The notes under the pieces are model-generated. The model made no database searches. It had not been told where the DNA came from and saw only the letters and a list, made by a program, of their open reading frames with translations. Shown piece by piece: positions 1 to 5,626 of a stretch of 5,626 nt of DNA. A program made the position numbers and the translations under genes. The DNA comes from Verrucomicrobiota bacterium. GTDB lineage: Bacteria; Verrucomicrobiota; Verrucomicrobiia; Chthoniobacterales; UBA10450. Location: the NCBI GenBank assembly GCA_003218345.1, contig QHNF01000318.1, positions 1 through 5,626 on the forward strand, read 5' to 3'. Within the stretch, counting starts at the first letter, position 1; each line of letters begins with the position of its first letter.

Positions 1-423
1 GGAACTGGTGCGTTCATCGGGGCACTCGTTGTTGCGACATACGGACATCTGTTTACACCGCGACGACTTGCGCTTGGCGGCGTCTGGTTATTTTCGATCG
101 CACTGTTCGCGTTTTCTTTGAGTCGAAATTTCTATCTCTCGCTTGTATTCCTTCTCTTCGCCGGCTTTGGCATGCTCCTGTTTTTCTCGACCTCGAACAC
201 TGTGTTGCAAACGATTGTGCCGGATGAAATGCGCGGCCGTGTCATGGGCGTGTGGTCGCTGGTGTTCGGGGCGATGATTCCGCTTGGCAGCCTTGAGGCC
301 GGCGCCGTCGCGCATTGGCTCGGGGCGCCGTTCGCGCTCGCACTTGGTGCGATCATTTGCGCCCTTTCTGCGCTGGTGACCCTGTTTGTGATTCGCCGAC
401 GCGAAGCGGCGAGTTCAAAATGA
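1..423 (+). CDS. MFS transporter, C-terminal part (5' end outside window)
   Basis: The reading frame is open from the first base to a TGA stop at 421-423, so only about the last 140 residues are present. It is strongly hydrophobic, with about five membrane segments that would correspond to TM8-TM12 of a 12-TM major facilitator superfamily protein. A conserved stretch at about 197-300 reads QTIVPDEMRGRVMGVW followed by IPLGSLEAGAVAHWLG. This resembles the second-half RGR loop and the PLG...G pattern of the EntS-like (MFS_3) drug and siderophore exporters. The protein ends with a short basic cytosolic tail (IRRREAASSK). In this family such proteins export small molecules by proton antiport; the substrate cannot be told from this fragment. 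The gene converges on lpd with only 49 bases between the stops and is not part of the minus-strand operon. The superfamily call is firm, the EntS-like subfamily is probable, and the function is unassigned. Confidence 0.88.
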   Translation, partial: GTGAFIGALVVATYGHLFTPRRLALGGVWLFSIALFAFSLSRNFYLSLVFLLFAGFGMLLFFSTSNTVLQTIVPDEMRGRVMGVWSLVFGAMIPLGSLEAGAVAHWLGAPFALALGAIICALSALVTLFVIRRREAASSK

Positions 424-447
424 TTCCCTAATCACACCGTTGGGCTT

Positions 448-462
448 GGCGTCAGCGATGCC
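448..462 (+). terminator. Small hairpin between convergent stop codons, weak terminator candidate
   Basis: GGCGTC (448-453) and GATGCC (457-462) pair across a 3-base AGC loop, with one G-U wobble in the plus-strand RNA. Two further T-G wobbles (446-447 with 463-464) could extend the stem. It lies in the 49-base gap between the converging stops of the transporter gene (423) and lpd (473), where a terminator would be expected. There is no U-tract after it on either strand, and on the minus strand the wobble becomes a C-A mismatch. Intrinsic termination is therefore only a suggestion. Confidence 0.2.
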
Positions 463-472
463 GGCTACAGGT

Positions 473-1881
473 TCAACGGTTAATGATGTGCAACGCGCGC
501 TTTTCCACATTGAGCGCGGCTTCCTTGACAGCTTCGCTCAGTGTGGGATGCGAATGACACGTACGTCCGAGGTCTTCCGAGCTGCCTCCGAATTCAATCA
601 CTGAGACCGCTTCGGCGATGAGTTCCGACGCCAAATGCTGCAAAATATGCGCTCCAAGGATGCGGTCGGTCTTCGCGTCGGCCACAAACTTAGCCATTCC
701 ATCGACATCTTCGTTCGCGACCGCGCGTCCATTCGCACGGAATGGAAATTTGCCGATACGCACGTCCATTCCTTTCTCTTTGGCTTGATCTTCGGTGAGA
801 CCAACGCCGGCCAGCTCAGGATTCGTGTAAATGATGCCGGCAATCGCGTCGTAGTTCACATGACCGGATTTGCCCGCGATGATTTCTACACAAGCGATCC
901 CTTCATCTTCGGCCTTGTGCGCCAGCATGGGGCCGGCAATTACATCGCCAATCGCATAAATGCCTTCGATATTTGTGCGGAAATGTTTGTCCACTTTGAT
1001 TCGTTTTCGTTCGTCGAACTCGACGCCAAGCTTTTCTGCACACAGACCTTCCGAGAACGGGCGGCGTCCCACTGAGACCAGCACCTTGTCGGCTTCGAAT
1101 TTCAATTCGTCGCCACCTTTGGTCGCCGTCGCGATCACGCGACCATTGCCGATCTTGACTGCGCTCACTTTCGTTTCGAGATGGAACGTGATGCCCTGCG
1201 CCGTAAGCAAGCGCTGAAGCAGATTTGAGAGCTCGAGGTCGAAGCCGATGGCGATGCGCGGAAGAAATTCCAGCATTGTGACTTCCGAGCCAAGCCGGTT
1301 CCAAACCGAACCCAGCTCAAGGCCAATCGCGCCGGCGCCGATCACGAGGAGTTTCTTCGGGGCCTCAGTAAAACAAAGCGCCTCGGTGCTGCTTACGATT
1401 GTTTTGCCATCGAACTTTGCGAAAGGCAGTTCGATCGGCACGCTACCCGTGGCAATCACAATGTTTTTGGTTTCGATTTCCTGTGTCTCGCCTTTCGACG
1501 ATTTAACGGAAACTTTTCCAGGCGCAAAATGATGGTGCCGATTCCTTCGAACGTCGTCACCTTGTTCGTCTTCATAAGAGCCCGCACACCGCTATTCATC
1601 GTCCGGACGACTTTGTCTTTGCGCTGCTGCATCTTCGGAAGATCGACCTGCACGTTGTCGATCACGATTCCGTGCTTGGCGGCCTCCTTTCTTGCGAACA
1701 TGACGTGATCGCTCGACGTGAGGAGTGCTTTGCTTGGAATGCAGCCCACATTCAGGCAAGTTCCGCCGAGTTCCTTATCTTTTTCGACGATGGCGGTTTT
1801 CAGGCCGAGCTGACCCGCGCGGATCGCAGCGATGTACCCACCCGGCCCCGAACCGATGATAACTATGTCAAATTTTTCCAT
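473..1881 (-). CDS. lpd: Dihydrolipoyl dehydrogenase (E3), interrupted by a frameshift
   Basis: E3 is the FAD flavoenzyme that reoxidises dihydrolipoyl groups on E2 with NAD+. The first frame starts at ATG 1881. It carries the FAD-binding motif GSGPGG (residues 10-15) and the redox-active disulfide motif GGTCLNVGCIPSK (39-51, Cys42 and Cys47). It stays homologous to about residue 118, then runs out of family sequence and stops at 1456. The second frame picks up as APGKVSVKSS from about 1525 and continues to TGA 473-475. It contains the NAD-binding GAGAIG (about 181-186), the second FAD motif YAIGDV, and the C-terminal catalytic His/Glu in HSHPTLSE (about His444, Glu449). Bridging the break gives about 468 residues, the normal length of the family. 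No clear Shine-Dalgarno precedes the start, but ATG 1881 sits right before the FAD motif as in homologues. It lies 98 bases downstream of sucB and is probably its last operon partner. It could also serve pyruvate dehydrogenase, as E3 is often shared. The family call is certain; whether the gene is truly broken is not. Confidence 0.93.
1526..1530 (-). other. lpd: Frameshift site in lpd at a four-T run
   Basis: In the coding direction the protein reads GIGTII in the first frame up to 1528, and family-like APGKVSVKSS begins at 1525 in another frame. Between them lie two surplus bases in a run of four T (A on the plus strand, 1526-1529). Either one T is missing (giving II-F-APG) or two are extra (giving II-APG). 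The second option fits the spacing usual in homologues slightly better. A homopolymer at the break makes a sequencing or assembly indel plausible, though a real slippage mutation would look the same. Confidence 0.85.
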
Positions 1882-1891
1882 ACGCTTGTTC

Positions 1892-1969
1892 TGTCATTCC
1901 GACCGAAGTGGAGGAATCTCTCATCGCAAAAGAACAGCAAGAGATGTCTCGACTCCGCTCGACATGACA
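1892..1969. repeat. Imperfect palindromic element in the sucB-lpd spacer
   Basis: Two 29-base arms, 1892-1920 (starting TGTCATTCCGACCGAAG) and 1941-1969 (ending CTCCGCTCGACATGACA), are inverted copies matching at 22 of 29 positions around a 20-base loop. In RNA of the operon strand (minus) two of the seven mismatches become G-U wobbles, so about 24 of 29 positions can pair. On the plus strand only one does. The consensus resembles a dispersed intergenic palindrome I recall from several soil and environmental bacterial phyla; that is recollection, not a search result. It fills most of the 98-base spacer, ending 10 bases before the sucB stop codon and starting 10 bases from the lpd start. It has no U-tract and encodes nothing. 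It could act as a transcript stem-loop affecting mRNA stability or E3 expression, or simply be a non-autonomous mobile repeat. Confidence 0.8.
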
Positions 1970-1979
1970 ATAGGGCACG

Positions 1980-3242
1980 CTAAAAATCGAGAGGCAACTT
2001 TTTCGGGTCCTCGATGCATTCTTTCACTTTTACGAGGAATGTGACCGCTTCCTTGCCGTCGATTGCGCGATGATCATAACTGAGCGCAAGATACATCATC
2101 GGGCGAACTTCGACTTTTCCATCAACGGCAACTGGCCGCGGCATGATTTTGTGCATTCCGAGGATTCCATTTTGCGGCGGATTCAAGATCGGTGTGGCGA
2201 AAAGTGACCCATAGACTCCACCGTTGGTGATCGTAAATGTGCCGCCCTGCAAATCTCCGATCTTTAATTTTCCTTCGCGTGCTTTTACCGCGAAAGCGGC
2301 GATGTCGAGTTCCAGTTCAGCAAAACTTTTCCTGTAAGCATCCCGCACGACCGGCACAACGAGACCCCGCTCCGTACCGACGGCTACGCCGATGTCATAG
2401 AAATTGTTCTGGATGAAATCCTCGCCTTCGATTCGGCCATTGACCACGGGCACGGCTTTCAGCGCTTCCACCGACGCTTTGATAAAGAACGACATCAAAC
2501 CCAACTTGACGCTGTTTTTTTTCGTAAACTCGTCCTGCGATCTTGCCCGCAATGCCTGGACGGCGCTCACGTCGCATTCGTTAAACGTGGTGAGGATGGC
2601 CGCTGTTTGTTGCGCCATCACCAGCTGCGCGGCGATCTTTCGGCGCAGTGGGGACATTCTTTTGCGGGTAAACCGGCCATCCGCCGATGATTGAGTTTCG
2701 CGAGTCTCAATCTTTTCTTCGGCCTTGCCGTGCTCTTGCACCGCGGCCAGGACGTCGGCCTTGGTCAAACGTCCTGCTTTGCCTGTGCCCGGGATTTTCT
2801 CCGGCTCAAGTTCTTCTTCTTCCACAATGCGTCGAACGGCAGGTGATAGAAGTTTTTCTTTCTGCGGCAGCGCTGCTTTTTCCTCTTCTTCTGCGCCCTT
2901 TTCCTCCGCCTCAGGCTCTTTCTTCTTTTCCTCGGGTTCTCTCTTTTTCTCTCGAGGCTTCTCCGGCTTCTTTTCTTCAGGCGATGTCTTCTCCTCGGGC
3001 GGCCGCTTTGAATCGTCGATTATTGCAACGACTTCCCCGATTTTCACTTCCTCACCCTCAGGGACCTTCGTTTCCAGGAAGCCTGATTTTTCGGCAACGA
3101 TTTCGGTAGAAACTTTATCAGTTTCAAGGGTAAAGAGCGCATCACCAGAATCGACAAAATCACCGGATTTCTTGTGCCACACGGAAACGATGCCGCTGGA
3201 AATCGATTCGCCGACTGCGGGGATTTTGACTTCAATGGCCAT
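1980..3242 (-). CDS. sucB: Dihydrolipoyllysine succinyltransferase (E2 of 2-oxoglutarate dehydrogenase)
   Basis: A complete 420-residue E2, the core-forming acyltransferase that moves the succinyl group from its lipoyl arm to CoA. Domains in order: a lipoyl domain (residues 1-78) with the lipoylation motif LETDKVSTE, target Lys43; a very charged linker (79-130); a peripheral subunit-binding domain (about 131-172, SPAVRRI then [13 protein letters not shown]) that docks E1 or E3; a second short linker; and the catalytic domain (about 190-420). The catalytic motif is YDHRAIDG, with His391 and Asp395. [13 protein letters not shown] at the start of the catalytic domain and the DPKKLPLDF tail resemble SucB rather than pyruvate-dehydrogenase E2, and the flanking E1o gene agrees. 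Length is slightly above the roughly 405 of E. coli SucB, owing to the linker. The ATG at 3242 begins the lipoyl fold directly ([13 protein letters not shown]), so the start is secure although no strong Shine-Dalgarno is seen. It lies 94 bases downstream of sucA and has no frame defects. Confidence 0.97.
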   Translation of the reverse strand: MAIEVKIPAVGESISSGIVSVWHKKSGDFVDSGDALFTLETDKVSTEIVAEKSGFLETKVPEGEEVKIGEVVAIIDDSKRPPEEKTSPEEKKPEKPREKKREPEEKKKEPEAEEKGAEEEEKAALPQKEKLLSPAVRRIVEEEELEPEKIPGTGKAGRLTKADVLAAVQEHGKAEEKIETRETQSSADGRFTRKRMSPLRRKIAAQLVMAQQTAAILTTFNECDVSAVQALRARSQDEFTKKNSVKLGLMSFFIKASVEALKAVPVVNGRIEGEDFIQNNFYDIGVAVGTERGLVVPVVRDAYRKSFAELELDIAAFAVKAREGKLKIGDLQGGTFTITNGGVYGSLFATPILNPPQNGILGMHKIMPRPVAVDGKVEVRPMMYLALSYDHRAIDGKEAVTFLVKVKECIEDPKKLPLDF

Positions 3243-3336
3243 ACTTCGGGTTTAGTAAGCTAATCGAGCGTCGGGGGCGAGATGCGTTTCGTCAATATAG
3301 GACTCATGGGTCTCATGCGACGCACGGACCTACGAA
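3243..3336. other. Spacer between sucA and sucB, no gene
   Basis: This 94-base gap separates the sucA stop from the sucB start. It contains no convincing open frame, no clear ribosome-binding site before sucB and no terminator-like stem with a U-tract. A short GGTC...GACC pairing with an inner TGCG/CGCA at 3309-3330 is too interrupted and its loop too tight to call. Continuous transcription from sucA into sucB is the simplest reading. Confidence 0.5.
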
Positions 3337-5626
3337 TCAAACTGAGAAGGCGTCCGCGACGAGGCGGGCTTGCTCGCGTTTGTGCCGGGCAAGCGCGCCC
3401 ACGGCGGGACTGGCGCTGGCGCTGCGGCCAGCGTAGGCGATCTCGCTGCAAAACATCACGCGCAATAGCGGTTCGATAAAGCTCCACGCGCCCATGTTTT
3501 GCGGTTCTTCCTGGCACCAGACAAGTTTCGCGCTTTTTGGAAATGGCTTGAGCATTTCGCGCAATTTTTTTTCCGCGAAAGGATAAAGCTGCTCAATGCG
3601 AATAATCGCCGTATCCTCGATCTTGCGTGCAGTCCGATAATTGAGCAGGTCGTAATAGACTTTCCCCGAGCAAAGGATCACGCGTTTCATTTTGTCGGCG
3701 GGACCCACTTCCGGAGAGTTAAGAATTTCTTCGAACCGGCCGCTGGTAAATTCCGCGGCGGGGGATGAAGCAAATTTGGCGCGCAACAAACTTTTTGGCG
3801 TCATGATAATCAGCGGCTTGATGAAATCGCGTTTCATCTGTCGGCGAAGAACATGAAAATACTGCGCGGAGGTGGTTACGTTGCACACCTGAATGTTATC
3901 TTCGGCACAGGCTTGCAAGAAACGTTCGAGTCGCGCGCTGGAATGTTCCGGCCCCTGGCCTTCGTAGCCGTGAGGCAGCAGCAGAACAATGCCACTGGGG
4001 CGCTGCCATTTCGATTCGGCTGAAACGATGAATTGATCGATGATGGTCTGCGCGCCATTAGAAAAATCGCCGAATTGCGCCTCCCACAGACAGAGCATGT
4101 TTGGATAATCGAGCGAGTATCCGTAATCGAAACCAAGGACGGCCGCTTCGGAGAGCAGGCTGTTGTAAACGCAAATGCGCGCCTGTTTTTCGGCGAGATG
4201 CATGAGCGGAATGTACGGTTCGCCCGTTTTCGCATCGTAAAGAACAGAGTGGCGGGTGCTGAAGGTCCCGCGCGAACTGTCCTGGCCGGACAATCGAACC
4301 GGGATTCCTTCCAACAAAAGCGAGCCAAAAGCGAGCGTCTCGGCGTAGTGCCACTCATAGGGGCCGCCGGCTTCGAAAACCTGGCGCTATCACGATGCGT
4401 TGAATTTTCGGCTGCACGTTGAAACCCGCAGGTACTCGCGTCAGCCCATCGACAATCGTCTTCAGGATTTTCTCGCTGATTGCGGTCGGTTCCGACTGGC
4501 TGCTGTAATTTGGTTGAAACACTGCAGTCGATTCCCTGAACTTTGCCTGTTTGCCGGCTTCGCTTCTCTCGACCGCTTTCACCTCTTCGAGCGTCATTTC
4601 GAGTCGAAGATCAAACTCCGTTTCCAGTGATGCCGCGTCGTCTTCGCTAAGTATTCCCGCTTCGAGAAGCTCCCGTTTGTATAATTGCGTCACCGAAGGG
4701 CGCTTCTCGATTTTGGCATAGAGATCGGGCTGCGTGAAAGCGGGTTCGTCGCCTTCGTTGTGTCCATAGCGGCGGTAGCAATACAGGTCGATTACGACGT
4801 CGCGTCCAAATTCCTGGCGAAAATCGAGCGCCAGTTGACTGACGGACATGACCGCGAGCGGGTCGTCGCCGTTCACATGAAAAATCGGCGCCTCAATCAT
4901 CTTTGCGATGTCACTGGCGTGCATCGACGAACGGGCGTCTTTGGGCAGCGTCGTGAATCCGATCTGATTGTTTACGATCACGTGCACCGTACCGCCCGTT
5001 CCATAGCCAGGCAGCTGGGACATGTTCAATGTTTCCGCGATAATTCCCTGCCCGGCAAAAGCCGCGTCGCCATGGATCAGCAGGGGCAAAACCTTGCGGC
5101 GACGCTCGGTATCGCCGCGAATGCGCTGACGCGCCCGGGCTTTTCCTTCCACAACCGGGTCGACCGCTTCGAGATGACTCGGATTAGAGGAAAGCCGAAT
5201 TTCTATTTCCGCGCCCGAGGAGAGCCTTCGAACGGTGCGATAACCGAGATGATATTTCACGTCGCCATCACCAGCTACCAGGTCAGGAATGTAATTCTCG
5301 CTAAATTCGGTAAAGATGACGCCAAGCGATTTTCTCAAAAAATTGGCAAGCACGTTGAGCCGACCGCGGTGCGCCATACCCATGCAAATTTCTTCGATCG
5401 CGACAGCCGGACACTGGTGCAGGATCGTGTCCAGAATCACCATCAGCGACTCGGCGCCTTGCAAAGAGAATCGTTTTTGCCCGACGTAGCGGGAATGCAG
5501 AAAGACTTCGAACGATTCGGCTTCGAGCAATGTGCGCAGCAACGCCACCTGCACCTGCCGCGGAGTGGAATGTTTTTCGGGGCGCGACTCCAGACGATGC
5601 TGCACCCAGTTACGAATGTGAGTGTT
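3337..5626 (-). CDS. sucA: 2-oxoglutarate dehydrogenase E1, N-terminus outside window, frameshifted
   Basis: E1o decarboxylates 2-oxoglutarate on thiamine diphosphate (ThDP) and succinylates the lipoyl arm of E2. The frame is open at the right edge: WVQHRLES at about 5585-5608 matches the WIQQRIES region of E. coli SucA. Some 170-190 N-terminal residues therefore lie outside, and about 760 of an expected 930 or so are visible. First frame, to TGA 4355-4357: [11 protein letters not shown] (about 5350-5380), [23 protein letters not shown], the ThDP/Mg motif GDAAFAGQG (about 5045-5071) with NNQIGFTT (about 4949-4972), and [16 protein letters not shown]. Second frame, open from 4386 to TGA 3337-3339: [48 protein letters not shown] and the C-terminal domain with [14 protein letters not shown]. 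This single-chain architecture is specific to E1o and unlike the E1-alpha/beta of branched-chain enzymes. It is the first gene of the visible operon. The family is certain; its intactness is in doubt. Confidence 0.94.
4358..4386 (-). other. sucA: Frameshift interval in sucA between ThDP and pyrimidine domains
   Basis: The upstream frame reads [14 protein letters not shown] and then departs into GFRSRRPL before TGA 4355-4357. The downstream frame is blocked by TAG at 4387-4389 and reads [16 protein letters not shown] from 4386. The change must therefore fall between these stops, most likely near GCGCCAGG at 4379-4386. The net shift equals one extra base or two (or five) missing. Spacing to the conserved Trp compared with E. 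coli SucA favours missing bases. There is no long homopolymer here. Confidence 0.8.

Noticed and set aside
635..1075. Plus-strand open frame of 146 codons opposite lpd.
   Set aside because: It lies wholly within the conserved E3 coding sequence, has no recognisable family and is a codon-composition shadow.
2725..3255. Long plus-strand open frame (176 codons), Ser/Phe-rich, antisense to the 5' half of sucB.
   Set aside because: It mirrors the Glu/Lys codons (GAA, GAG, AAG) of the E2 linker and domain on the other strand. It has low-complexity composition and no recognisable domain, and sucB is clearly the real gene.
3309..3330. Possible hairpin just downstream of the sucA stop.
   Set aside because: The GGTC/GACC stem is interrupted, the inner TGCG/CGCA would need a one-base loop, and no U-tract follows on the minus strand.
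4317..4386. Idea that sucA is naturally encoded as two chains or uses programmed frameshifting.
   Set aside because: There is no start codon that keeps the conserved YAE segment, no ribosome-binding site, and no recognisable slippery heptamer with a downstream structure. E1o is normally a single chain.
4033..4422. Plus-strand open frame of 129 codons opposite sucA.
   Set aside because: It is antisense to strongly conserved E1o sequence and spans the frameshift interval with no homology of its own.
1..5626. Search for CRISPR arrays, tRNA or rRNA genes, insertion sequences, phage or defence genes.
   Set aside because: Nothing of the kind was seen. Apart from the palindrome at 1892-1969 and short spacers, the window is filled by the four protein genes.

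Overview
The window holds three genes of the 2-oxoglutarate dehydrogenase complex on the minus strand and the 3' end of a membrane transporter on the plus strand. It looks like chromosomal core-metabolism DNA from an aerobic bacterium of roughly even to moderately high GC. The sucA-sucB-lpd order, the lack of clear Shine-Dalgarno sequences and a palindromic element of the 'TGTCATTCCGA...' type would suit a soil Verrucomicrobiota or Acidobacteriota genome. That assignment is a low-confidence impression, because no marker gene is present.

Layout from left to right: (1) positions 1-423, plus strand, the C-terminal five or so membrane segments of a major facilitator superfamily exporter. (2) 424-472, a short convergent spacer with one small hairpin. 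(3) 473-1881, minus strand, lpd (dihydrolipoyl dehydrogenase, E3), interrupted by a frameshift near 1526-1530. (4) 1882-1979, a spacer mostly filled by an imperfect inverted repeat with 29-base arms. (5) 1980-3242, minus strand, an intact sucB (E2 succinyltransferase) with a very charged Lys/Glu/Pro linker. (6) 3243-3336, a 94-base spacer. (7) 3337-5626, minus strand, sucA (E1), running off the right edge without its N-terminus and interrupted by a frameshift between about 4358 and 4386.

Transcription of the three enzyme genes would run from beyond 5626 leftward: E1, then E2, then E3. E1 decarboxylates 2-oxoglutarate on thiamine diphosphate, E2 passes the succinyl group from its lipoyl arm to CoA, and E3 reoxidises the lipoyl group with NAD+. 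Together they make succinyl-CoA, CO2 and NADH for the TCA cycle. All conserved catalytic motifs of the three enzymes are visible once the two frame changes are bridged.

I found no new biological system. The points worth a second look are the two independent frame breaks in E1 and E3 with an intact E2 between them, the palindromic element inside the operon, and the unusual E2 linker. Sequencing or assembly indels are the simplest explanation for the frame breaks.
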